The notes under the pieces were generated by a model, which saw only the letters and a list, made by a program, of their open reading frames with translations, ran no database searches and was not told the DNA's origin. Of a stretch of 64,000 nt of DNA, positions 46,360 to 56,229 are shown piece by piece. Numbering within the stretch: position 1 is the stretch's first letter; each line of letters begins with the position of its first letter. A program made the translations under genes and the position numbers. The stretch comes from Acanthaster planci (taxonomy: Eukaryota; Echinodermata; Asteroidea; Valvatida; Acanthasteridae): the NCBI RefSeq assembly GCF_001949145.1, contig NW_019091620.1, forward strand, positions 525,248 to 589,247, read 5' to 3'.

Positions 46360-47698
46360 TTAATGTCATGTGACTTGTCACCGGATGACGCCATCATCCC
46401 ATTAGGTCAATTTGGTCTGAAACCCTTCCTGTTCCAGCCATACACAAAGTTTGAGGTCAAGTACTTGACGAGATATAGTGCTTTAAAGAGTGTCCCTTTA
46501 ATGTCACGTGACTTGTCAGCTAATAACGCAATACACAAAAATTTACACAAAAGCTATACACAAAATTTCAAGCCAATCAGACATGTACTTCATGAGATAT
46601 AGCATGTTAAATAATACCCCTTTAATTTCACGTGACTTGGCCCCTGATGACATCATCATCACATCAGATTAATGCGGGTCTTAAACCCTTCCCTTTCCAG
46701 CCATACAGAAAGTTTAAACCAAATCAGTCAAGTAATTCACGGGATATAGCGCTTTAAAGGGTGCTCCTTTAAGGTCACTTGACTTGCCAGGTGATGACTT
46801 CATCATCACATCAGGTCAGTTTTAGTCTAAAACCTTTCCCCTTCAAGCAACACACAAAGTTTCAACCGAATCAGACGTGTACTTCACGAGATATAGAACT
46901 TTAAAGTGTCCATTTAAAATCATGTGACCTGTCACCTGATGACATCATAGTCACATCAGGTCAATTCAGGTCTAAAACCCTACCCTTCTCCATTGAGCTG
47001 TACACAAAGTTTCAACCTAATCGGACATGTAATTCGCAAGCTATAGTGCTTTAAAGAGTGCCCCTTTAATGTCACATGACTGAATACGTAATGACATCAT
47101 ACTTACATCAGGTCAATTTAGGTATAATCTTTCCCCTTCAAGCTACACACAAATTTCAACCGAATGTCATGTGACCTGTCACATGTCACAATATTTTCAT
47201 CCAGCTATCTAGAAAGCTATCTCGCACATGGATTCCAGGAGATATACTGTATGGGGCTTTAAACATTGCACCTTTAATGTCACGTGACTTGTTTCTTAAT
47301 TAGGCCATTATCACTTGAGGGCAATTTTTGCCTATATCCTTTCCCTTTCAAGTTATCTTCAAAGTTTCAACCCCGTGGGACTCAAGGAGATATAGGGCTT
47401 TCAAGAGTGGACCTTTGATGTGACTTGGTACCTGATGACGTCATCGTCACATGTGCGTTTTCGTCTTTGGTACATCCCTTTCGAAATATCTGCAAAGTTT
47501 CAACCTTATCAGACATGTACTTCCGGAGATATAGGCCTCTGAAATTTGCAACTTAAATACCATGTCACGTGACACGAGGTGATGTTACAATGAAGATTGT
47601 TTCTTGGACCCTGTCTACCCTGAGGACCGCGTGTGGATTTAATACAATGTGTATGTATTGAGTCAGATTGAAAAAGGGCCTTAGTCTTGCTGATAAAA

Positions 47699-48058
47699 AC
47701 ATGTACAAAAATATGGGAAAATATTAAATATTTTAAATCCGACAATAAATCAGATGATGATGTCATTATGACGTCATGTTTTGGAAGAGACCCTTGATAT
47801 AAGTTACTTAAATGTGTAAAGATTCAAAGTCATATGACTTTGTTTAATGCCGAAAGAGGTGACAAGCAAAAGGGCTGGAACTCAAGGTGTGTGGCTGTTT
47901 AAAATGTGTACAAAACATATGGGAAAATATTTAATATTTACAATTCCATAATCAATCAGGTGATGACATCATCGTGATGTCATGTTTCACAAAAGAACTT
48001 TGCTGTGAGTTATTTACAGCAAGTGTGTAAAGTTTCAAAGTCATATAACTTTGTTTAA
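47699..48058. repeat. Two direct repeats of about 150 bp with CRE-like palindromes
   Basis: 47699-47848 and 47906-48058 share ATGGGAAAATATT, GATGACATCAT/TGACGTCATG-like words and GTGTAAAGTTTCAAAGTCAT, ending ACTTTGTTTAA. They resemble the neighbouring 147-bp array in wording but form a separate unit. The second copy ends exactly at the TTAA where the next MITE inserted. Confidence 0.8.
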
Positions 48059-48650
48059 CCACTTTCTGCCAGGGCATTTATCAATGTTGATGATGCTGGG
48101 CCGGCATAATGATCATTTTTTCCGTTTTCAAAATTCTTAAAAAATTCATCTTTTCATTTAACGGACATTTATAGCTTTACGAAGTAATCTTTAGGCACTA
48201 CTTTAAGTTGACAGGTGACCTTCATTGACACCTGAGTATTTCAGCCAGGCCTGCAGCCTTGTAAAAAGAGCCCATATTGTTTGGTGTTAAGTAACTTTCT
48301 TTTGTTCACGATTCTGGCTTAGTACACTGCTGACCTCTTTTCAATAGGGGCCAGATTAGCATGCAGCGGTGCTGTGTGGCTCATTGCTGTGGTGGTGGAG
48401 CGCTTTTGTCCCCGGTGGTAATCCGTTCACTCTCAATGCCCCAAACCCTGGTATACGGTTTCAAAACAAGGCTGGATTATCACCACTTTTGAGAGTGAAA
48501 AATGTTGATAATGCCCAGCAGCCTGGTCTTTTATTCAGAGGACGTTTTTTTCTAACAGGGCCTGAGCTGTTTACTTTGTCCGAGTTTGGAGACCCCCGCC
48601 ATGCATATAAAGTATACGTCTCCGATTCCAGAGTCCCCGGCAGGAAGTGG
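48059..48650 (+). mobile_element. piggyBac-like MITE, copy 2 (592 bp)
   Basis: Starts CCACTTTCTGCCAGGGCA after TTAA (48055-48058) and ends CCCCGGCAGGAAGTGG before a decayed TTTA. The interior matches copies 1 and 3. Near the right end is a subterminal hairpin (CTCCGATTCCAGAGTC; cleaner in copy 3). The inner inverted pair GGTGGTAATCC / GGATTATCACC is also present. No transposase is encoded; the 110-residue ORF (48369-48701) is a translation of the MITE. Confidence 0.9.
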
Positions 48651-48768
48651 TTTATGCACAAAGAGGTGACAAAAAAAGTGTGGGAAGACCAAGACGAATA
48701 ATGAAAAAGGAAGTAGAGAAACAAAGCCTTTTCCCGCACTCTGCGGAAAAGCCAAATATATATTGCAC

Positions 48769-49258
48769 ACATTTTCATAGCACTGAAACTGCACTGCTAA
48801 AAATCAAGAGTGACCTTCTATTGGTTTGTCTATTTGACAAAGAAGTGCACAAAACCGCCTTGTCAAGACTCAATGCAGTATTAGGAAAAGCTTCCATGAA
48901 AAGATATGCTTTCAGCAAAGTTGTAAATACAGGGACAGTTTTTCGCTTCTTTCATAAAACACTAATAAGTTATTCCAAAGCTCTGGAACAGCATAAACAA
49001 ATGAACGATCTTCAAGAGTAACCTTAAATCTATGATAAGGATGGTCAAGGGTAAACCTTTCCTGTGAATTGTGAATCTTATGTGAGTGAAATTTAGAATT
49101 TTAGTTTTTATCAGCTAAGAAGTTTAACTTGGCACTAAACCATGCAAAGCTTTATATGTGATGAGAAGTAACTTAAATGCAATTCTTTGTCAAATAAGCA
49201 AACCAATAGAAGGTCACTCATTATTATTAGCAGTGCAGTATCAGTGCTATGAAAATGT
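48769..49258. repeat. Inverted repeat with about 80-bp arms
   Basis: 48769-48851 (ACATTTTCATAGCACTGAAA ... CTATTTGACAAAGAA) is the near-exact inverse of 49177-49258. The loop of about 325 bp contains part of a 124-codon ORF (48647-49021) rich in Lys and Ser that has no recognisable domain. It lies between two piggyBac-like MITEs. Its nature is unknown; it could be a fold-back element or an inverted local duplication. Confidence 0.85.
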
Positions 49259-49770
49259 CAATAAGCAAACTGGGTGGTAGGTAACAAACAGATTATCACA
49301 AACATGTTGGTTATTTTGTTGTCCAGCAGCACCTACAGTATATTTGGAAATATACTGCAAATTGCTTAATTGGCCTGAAATTACTAAACTTGAGCTTGAG
49401 ACCTGGTTTCTTTAGTAAAAATTAAACTGCAGTTTGAGGAAAACTGACTGTAACATTAAGACAAATTAACTGGTAACAGTGCGTCACTGCAGAGTCAGCT
49501 TTGTTTGCATACGGTCTGGGTGACATGTTTTCTTACTTGATTGTAATATGAGTTTTTTTCACATCACCTTCAGACATGAGTCTGGCTGTGATTTTTATGA
49601 CCATCTACGTCAAAACATAACATTTCTATTAAGGTATTCGCCAACAAATACATGTCTTAATTAAGAAGCATACCATTTTCTTTATTCCAGGTAGTTTCCT
49701 TTTTCTGTCTCTTTTCAAATGTTTTGTCACTATAATGATGTATCTTCACATTATTAAACTAAGCCTTTAA

Positions 49771-50322
49771 CCACTTCATGCCGGGGCATTTTTCAATGTT
49801 GATGATGGCATGACTATCATTTTTTCCGTTTTCAAAATTCTTCAAAACGGCCGTTTATAGCCGCACGAAGTAATCTTTAGGCCCTACTCTAAGTTGACAG
49901 GTGACCTTCATTTACACCTGAGTATTTCAGCCAGGCCTGCAGCCTTGTAAAAAGAGCCCAGATTGTGCGGTGTTATGTAACTTTCTTTTGTTCACGAGCC
50001 TGGCTCAGTGCACTGCTGACCTCTTTTCAATAGCCAGATTAGCATGCAGAGGTGCNCTCATCGCTGCGGTGGTGGAGCGCTTTGTCCCCGGTGGTAATCC
50101 ACTCACTCTCATTGCCCCAAACCCTGGTATACGGTTTCAAAACAAGGCTGGATTATCACCACTTTTGAGAGTGACAAATGTCGATAATTGCCAGCAGCCT
50201 TGTGTTTTGTTTGGAGTACGGTCTTTTGTTACAGCGCCCTGTTTCCTTTGTCTGAGTTCAGAGACCCTGGCCTCGCATATAAAGCACATGTCTCCGATCC
50301 CGGAGTCCCCGGCAGGAAGTGG
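49771..50322 (+). mobile_element. piggyBac-like MITE, copy 3 (552 bp, intact TTAA on both sides)
   Basis: The flanks are TTAA at 49767-49770 and 50323-50326. Ends: CCACTTCATGCCGGGGCATT and, inverted, CCACTTCCTGCCGGGGACTC. The subterminal hairpin CTCCGATCCCGGAG is clear (50291-50304). One ambiguous base at 50056. This is the best-preserved copy and defines the family. Confidence 0.92.
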
Positions 50323-50341
50323 TTAATACTTTTATGCTTAA

Positions 50342-51910
50342 GGGGCCACTCAAAATTGTCAGTGTTTTTAAATTTTGACTTTTTTTCCAAATTTTCTTGG
50401 CCCACCCACCCACAAATGTGACTCTGATTTGGCCATTTTCTGGATGATGGAGCCAAGTGGCAAATCAGGTTGTGTCTGTCACGGGAGGTACTTTAGAAAA
50501 CAATAGCCACTTATAGAAAAATTCTTTTTGCTCGGGTGTCTGACCAAGGCAAAAATTTAAATTGACAAAAAGAGATCCTTGCTGATTGTTCTTAAGACAA
50601 TAGAAAATACACAGTTTATTCTTTTTCCTCAGAAAACTTCTCATTGGAAAATGGAGTACCAACTACAAGTACACACTTTAGGTATTCTTTCTGCCCTCTT
50701 CAAAAAATTTTCATTTTAAAATTAGCGCACCAACTAAAATAACATCTTTTGCCGGGGGTATACACTTCCACCTCAGAACTGAAGTCTACCGTTGGCCTGG
50801 AGCTTCAGCTTATTTTTATTAATTTTATGTCAAAACTCCAAAGAAAAACTGAGTTTTAAACTTTGGGAATAAAAATTCATATTCACGAAAGAAGGAAAGC
50901 ACATTATCGAAAGTAAACAGAGGAGTATTAAAAACAGCAGTATCAACTGCCTGATCCCATAATGGGAAATTCTTATCAACAACAATGTTGTTACCATTGC
51001 TCTACCTCATGATTCCTTCCCACGTGCTTTCCTGCACAACTGGCGTATCCTTTCGGAACACTTTCCAATGCTGTTGGGCGCTGGCAAAAGCTGATTCTTT
51101 AGAGTTTCTGGACATCAAACAGCAAGCATACAAAAAATGCTCGTAGGATGATGATGGCTGTTTAATAATCAGCTTTTGCTCCATCCAAAAACTCTAAAGA
51201 TTTGCGGGTATATTGCATTCGCACGGTCTGTCCATGGAAGCAGCCATTTTTGTTTGTATGACCGCTATTGATCGCGCACGTAACAGCATGCCGTGTACGA
51301 TCTGCTCCAAAATGTACCTCCCGGACTACGGCTAGAATGCGTCTCCCAGCTCCACGCTCATGCGTATTCACATAACTGTATAGCGGAACAGAGTCATAGA
51401 CCTAGCTCTAGCCAACAGATCTGGATGCAGTTTGCTGCTGTCCAGTTAGTCTTGAATTCAAAGTGATAAACATTAAGTTGCACCGTTATTAACAACTGGT
51501 GTTCAAGGTTCTCCATGTGTACCTGTAGGTTAATAGGCCTGGTACCCTGCCACATTTGTGTGGCCTGTTGATCATCGCTGCTAGCGCCTAGATTTCAAGT
51601 CTAAGAATAAAAAATCTCCTTTGGCGATGTTTCCAAGATACGTGCATGTACATGGAGACGGTGTACATGTACATGTATATGTACGTGCGAAGTCAACCTG
51701 TCTGTACATGGGAACAAAGTTGAAACAGATTGCATTTTTGGAAAGTTCACGTGGCTTGCAGGCTACATGATTTTCAGGCAAATCAGAAAAACATTTTGGG
51801 GGATTTTAACATAAGTGAATTTTGATTTTCAGTTTATTCTTTTGACCCACCCACCCACTATTCCGAAAAAAGTCGAAATTTAAACAACATTGAAAATTTT
51901 GAGTGGCCCC
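50342..51910. mobile_element. PIF/Harbinger-like element 2 (1569 bp)
   Basis: The left end GGGGCCACTCAAAATTGTCA and the inverse of the right end GGGGCCACTCAAAATTTTCA pair for about 50 bp, through TTTAAATTTYGACTTTTTT, followed on each side by a CCCACCCACCCAC word. Flanks are TAA (50339-50341 and 51911-51913). The middle (about 51000-51370) is more GC-rich and holds open minus-strand frames of 60 and 69 residues that I do not recognise; they may be remnants of an accessory protein. The element starts 15 bp after piggyBac-like copy 3. Confidence 0.85.
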
Positions 51911-52187
51911 TAAAGTAGTGAAGATTTCTATAATAATAGTGTAAAACATGGTGTTCCAGCCAGTACTAAATTGATCACTGTGGCCGGTTTTTCTGAAGGA
52001 GGCTGTGTGCTCAAGGATTTTTGTACTTCAGTGAAACACCTTGTGAATGTGAGGATCACTCATTGCCTATTGATTATGGGTCAAATTTTTATATGTACAT
52101 GTATGTGCTAACAATATCCATTTTAAAGAGGATGTTTCGGAGTATTTTAGGATTTTGGTAATGTATCAAACCTTTTTTCCCTTTAAG

Positions 52188-52347
52188 GAACTGTTGGACC
52201 TGAATGCCTTTGTGTTTGCTGAGAAACCCCAGAAGGACATCCACAGTTTCATCGGCACATTCAACATGCCCACATCAGAGGGCTCATTAGCCAAGGACAC
52301 ATTGAGTATTGAAAATACAATTTGGGCCAACACAGTAGTGGCGTCTG
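52188..52347 (+). CDS. ATP9: P4-type ATPase (ATP9-like), end of actuator domain before TM3
   Basis: A 160-nt exon, acceptor CCCTTTAAG, donor GTAAGC, phase 0 in and phase 1 out. It encodes ELLDLNAFVFAEKPQKDIHS, then FIGTFNMPTSEGSL and DTLSIENTIWANTVVAS plus one base. IHSFxGTF and the SIENTxWAxTVVASG block are strongly conserved in ATP9/Neo1 proteins, the latter leading into transmembrane segment 3. The following exon, expected to begin with a TVxGVVxYTG-type block, is not visible in the remaining 11.6 kb. It may lie in the gap at 55073-55709 or beyond the window. Confidence 0.96.
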
Positions 52348-52495
52348 GTAAGCTAAACAGCCTTCCTGGCTACATGTGTATGTTACCTAACAAGATTTTT
52401 TTCATTTTTATTCAACCTATACAGGTCCATGCATGATCAGTTTGCTTTATTTATCACCCCATGAACTTGCATCATTGCTAACTTAAAACATGTTA

Positions 52496-52764
52496 TTTCA
52501 AAGATGGATTTGCGCCGGGGAGATGTAAATTAATTTTTGGATTTTTGCCCTGCCTGATGTCTATTTTAACACTGTATGCTCAGTGTATGCCCCCAAATGA
52601 TTGTCGAAAACTACAAGCATACTCGGGTGGGACTCGAATCCACGACTTCCTGCTTGCTAGTGCAGACGTCTTAATCACTCGACCACCAAGATTGTTGGTG
52701 TCGGCTGGCTGGCTGGTACTATGAACAACTATTTCAAATATGAATTTGCACCGGGGAGATGTAA
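52496..52764 (-). repeat. 33-bp direct repeats flanking a tRNA-like segment
   Basis: 52496-52528 and 52732-52764 share TTTCAAA, ATTTGC and CCGGGGAGATGTAA with four differences. Between them lies the tRNA-like sequence on the minus strand. The arrangement could be a long target duplication around a tRNA-derived SINE or a local segmental duplication. Confidence 0.75.
52621..52690 (-). repeat. tRNA-like relic (Ser/Leu-type box pattern), probable SINE head
   Basis: The minus strand reads TGGTCGAGTGATTAAGACGT (A-box-like) and GTGGATTCGAGTCCC (B box), with a CACCCGAGT 3' end pairing imperfectly to CTTGGTG. The anticodon arm (CTGC ... GCAG) has an 8-nt loop, so it does not fold into a proper tRNA. 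It resembles class-II tRNA-derived repeats. Confidence 0.6.
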
Positions 52765-52794
52765 GCAGGAGGTCATGAGTCCACTGATCTCATC

Positions 52795-54120
52795 CTGCCC
52801 AAACAGTCGCAATATATGCAAATTCCTTTGCTTCTGATTCTTTACTAAAAACTTGATCAACCATAGTGCGCCCTCTAGACCCATAATGCATAGCAGCATC
52901 GCCACCATTTTTGTATTTTTTCTTAGCATGATTCTTAACGGACATGTCAGTTTTAGCATCTGCAAGTTTTTTGAGTTTCTGTTTCACCAGCACGTTCCTT
53001 TGTAAATTTGATCAACTGTAACATATTGGAATAAAATGTGCATTTAATATTTGATATATTTTCCTACTTGTGTTCGTATTTTCGTGGTATTTTTCTTCCC
53101 TCTTTATGTGTGTGTATTCTCGTAAGTTCTCATGTTGACTCTATGTAGCTGTAACACCGAGCGATATACGTAGGGCGTAGGGTCAACGGGGTGACCTTGG
53201 GATTGTTGGAGGTTCCGCATAATCAAGATTGAGTGGCATTCAGTGCTATACTTATGATTATGTGTAAATTCATGCTGGCAGTAACCAGTTCAGGGTTAGC
53301 CCACGCCATATTTCAAGGGTCTGAGCTTTAGTGCGTGCCATATCCAAACGCTCAGTTCCCTAACTCTACCACCGGGGCATAGCAATCAGTGATAGTGCCG
53401 AATGGCACTGCACTTGTGGTTCTATAACCCCTACACACAGGGGGCTGATCCAATCGCTCAGTTCCTCTAGCATTACTACTAGGCAACAGCGGTCCATACC
53501 TCATGTATGCCTGCGGTAGAATGCATCGAACCATGGGTATGGCTTATAAAACCTTGCGCCGGGACGGCCCCACGCCTCCCACGCTGGCTGTAACAATCGC
53601 CTCATGCCATGAGCCGCAACCTTCAACAAGCGCACTCAAGCGTGATCTGAACGCTACTTGCTCCCAGGCTGACATCCTGTTGGCCCAGTGGAGACAAGGC
53701 AGGGCCATGCAGACTCCGTCGGTGACCCAGGCAGCAGAACTGCCGTGTGTCACAGCTCGTCCCATTCATGCAGCATGACTCACAAGGTTTGCAGTGGGAC
53801 GCCCCACTGAGTGCCCCATGCCTCAAACCACCCTCATCAGTCTCTCTTCATCAGGGGGCATCCAGGTGTGGGTAGACACTACATGCTACCGGGCCACCCC
53901 CTGCCATATGATCCAGTGCTGCCCAGTTGGATACAATGGCAGCCACAATGCAGACATGGGTAGCAGGTCTGCTCAAATAATAGCTCCTATCGCCATGCTA
54001 CTCATCAGCCTGCTAGTCAGCGCCAGAGACCCCCACACAAGGGGCACCTGGGCATGAAACACAGAAGTGCGCTATCCGGGCCGACTCGCCACCATTCTCA
54101 GGGGCGAGCTCAGTGAGTAA
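52795..54120 (+). mobile_element. DIRS-type element, copy 4 (5' part only)
   Basis: Starts with the left terminal repeat (CCCAAACAGTCGCAATATATGCAAATTC) and aligns with 20945-21790 of copy 2: CTTGATCAACCATAGTGCGCC, GTTCAGGGTTAGCCCACGCC, ATGGCTTATAAAACCTTGCG. The outermost bases of the terminus are not recognisable. Gag-start frames (53503-53778, 91 residues) are partly open. The match ends near 54060-54120; the recombinase and right terminus are absent. Confidence 0.85.
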
Positions 54121-54446
54121 CTAAATGTTTATACGTGTGTGTTTTTAGATGTCACATGTCAGTAGCTTAATGCGTATACTTGTGTGCTTTTAGATATTGC
54201 ATGTATGTAAGTAACTTCATGTTTATGAACTAGATAGGTTTGCAGTGGCACCATAGATATATCTCTTTTTTGGTGTGTAGAGGGCAGTGGGGTGTGGAGA
54301 GGATGCTAACTCCGGATCCAACTGAGGTCAATGGGGTGCTTGCACTTCTACTGTTTATACGTGTGTGGTTTTGGATGTTACATGTAATTAACTTAATGTT
54401 TGTAATTGCAGTTATTATTTTTTATTATCATACTGTTTAATTTTTG
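54121..54446. repeat. Imperfect short repeats with TTTATACGTGTGTG words
   Basis: Three diverged units near 54126, 54171 and 54354 share TATACGTGTGTGxTTTTxGATGT and CATGTxAxTAACTTAATGTTT. Origin unknown. Confidence 0.55.
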
Positions 54447-55072
54447 GCGAGCTGCGAAGCAAGTGCGAGCCTATGTAATACCGATTTCCGTCTTCTGTCC
54501 GTCCGTCCGGCTGTTGGCCCTCAAATGTTAAAGTTTTTCCTTGCAGGCCCATACATGTAGTTGTTAAAATGTACCATTGAGTGTTTGTTTGCTTCTTCTT
54601 GGAATTCCGTCAGTATTTAAATAGTCTCATATGGCATTAATGCTTAGAAACTTATGAATTTAATGAAAAAATTACAAAAGTTGAATGTTAAAGTTTTGAG
54701 TTGTATTGTGTACTTGCCCTGTAATACATACGGTACATTCTGTATGTAGGCCTACTGACCACTCCTATAATGCACATTTATGTACATGTTTGTAGAGATG
54801 GTGTTTAGACACATACAAATGTACAAGTACAGCATGTGGGGAAAATGTAAGGGATGGGGGGGAGGACTCCAAGTGACAGATTAGGATGCATGTTGGGGGT
54901 AGGGGTACCTGTAGGAGGAGGATTATGGGGACAAGGTACATGTGCATGTACGTAGAAAGTGGATGAAATACTGGATAAGTTTGGTGTAATGGTTGGGCTG
55001 GGTTAGTGGGATGATGGGACAGCCAGAGTAAGAAGTGAAGGGAATGATGGGTAGGGATGGAGTAGGAGATAG
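54447..55072 (+). repeat. Interspersed repeat with a GAGCTGCGAAGC head, copy 2
   Basis: The head matches 25581-25622. The segment then diverges and ends in a purine-rich GATGGG-type stretch (about 54840-55072) that runs into the assembly gap. The tail of such a repeat could explain why assembly broke here. Confidence 0.7.
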
Positions 55073-55709
55073 NNNNNNNNNNNNNNNNNNNNNNNNNNNN
55101 NNNNNNNNNNNNNNNNNNNNNNNNNNNNNNNNNNNNNNNNNNNNNNNNNNNNNNNNNNNNNNNNNNNNNNNNNNNNNNNNNNNNNNNNNNNNNNNNNNNN
55201 NNNNNNNNNNNNNNNNNNNNNNNNNNNNNNNNNNNNNNNNNNNNNNNNNNNNNNNNNNNNNNNNNNNNNNNNNNNNNNNNNNNNNNNNNNNNNNNNNNNN
55301 NNNNNNNNNNNNNNNNNNNNNNNNNNNNNNNNNNNNNNNNNNNNNNNNNNNNNNNNNNNNNNNNNNNNNNNNNNNNNNNNNNNNNNNNNNNNNNNNNNNN
55401 NNNNNNNNNNNNNNNNNNNNNNNNNNNNNNNNNNNNNNNNNNNNNNNNNNNNNNNNNNNNNNNNNNNNNNNNNNNNNNNNNNNNNNNNNNNNNNNNNNNN
55501 NNNNNNNNNNNNNNNNNNNNNNNNNNNNNNNNNNNNNNNNNNNNNNNNNNNNNNNNNNNNNNNNNNNNNNNNNNNNNNNNNNNNNNNNNNNNNNNNNNNN
55601 NNNNNNNNNNNNNNNNNNNNNNNNNNNNNNNNNNNNNNNNNNNNNNNNNNNNNNNNNNNNNNNNNNNNNNNNNNNNNNNNNNNNNNNNNNNNNNNNNNNN
55701 NNNNNNNNN
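55073..55709. other. Assembly gap (637 Ns)
   Basis: A run of N. Frames crossing it carry no information. Confidence 0.99.
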
Positions 55710-55992
55710 GTCTCTATACTGTGACTGCAATACAAGATCTGACAAAAGTGGACCTACTTTGAGCTCTTGCTTTTGTCACGATTGTGCCAGGGATCACCTC
55801 TTCTGACTGTGTCCCATGTGATCAAAATGAAAAGGTGCACTTGGTAAAGCTGTGTCCACATCTGAATTTAATGTTTGAATTCATTGAGCCAGGGAATAAA
55901 TTGGGATATTGAGGTGTTTTTTGTGTCCGTTGAGGTTAATTCCTGAACAGGAAATATTTACATGTACTTTTTGCACCTTTCAGGCAGTACTA
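55710..55992. other. Unassigned spacer
   Basis: Nothing recognised. The text between the gap and the mariner-like MITE is too short to judge. Confidence 0.4.
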
Positions 55993-56217
55993 TACCACTC
56001 AAAAAAGTGAAGGACCACTTTTTATTTTGCCATTTGACTTACCCTGAAACTGTCCGTTTTGAAAAAATGTGCATTTGATGTTTTGAAACTTCAAAAAAAA
56101 TTTATTTCAATGAGAACACAATCTATACAAACAAAAAATGAAAGAGCTAGACCCCAGTCATTGCTTGGAAAAAAATTACAAGTTACAAAAAGTGGTCCTT
56201 AACTTTTTTGAGTAGGT
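55993..56217. mobile_element. Tc1/mariner-like MITE (about 225 bp)
   Basis: The ends are inverse: ACTCAAAAAAGTGAAGGACC on the left and, reverse complement of the right, ACTCAAAAAAGTTAAGGACC, continuing through ACTTTTTxT. TA dinucleotides flank both ends (ACTATA on the left, GGTTTA on the right). The AT-rich interior has no coding capacity. This CACTCAAAAAAGT-type end is common for mariner-derived MITEs. Confidence 0.8.
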
Positions 56218-56229
56218 TTATTTCGGAGG

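Larger units (their letters stand above)
43636..47575. repeat. Tandem array of about 147-bp units with CACGTG and TGACATCA motifs
   Basis: About 16 diverged units are visible outside the insertions, spaced by about 147 bp (for example the GTGACTT word at about 43963, 44110 and 44257). The unit consensus runs through TCACGTGACTTGTCACC, TGATGACATCATCATCACAT, a CCCTTCCCTTC block, CACAAAGTTTCAACC and ACGAGATATAGCACTTTAAA. It is interrupted by an A-rich insertion (about 44436-44624) and a Harbinger-like element (44771-46359), after which the array resumes in register. Confidence 0.92.

Noticed and set aside
43636-47575. CRISPR-like regular repeat array
   Set aside because: Units are contiguous, diverged and about 147 bp, with no unique spacers, in an animal genome.
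48369-49021. Overlapping ORFs of 110 and 124 residues
   Set aside because: The first is a translation of piggyBac-like MITE copy 2; the second crosses the inverted repeat and has no domain.
52507-52764. Long terminal repeats of a small retroelement
   Set aside because: The 33-bp direct repeats lack TG...CA ends and a primer site, so they are not LTRs.
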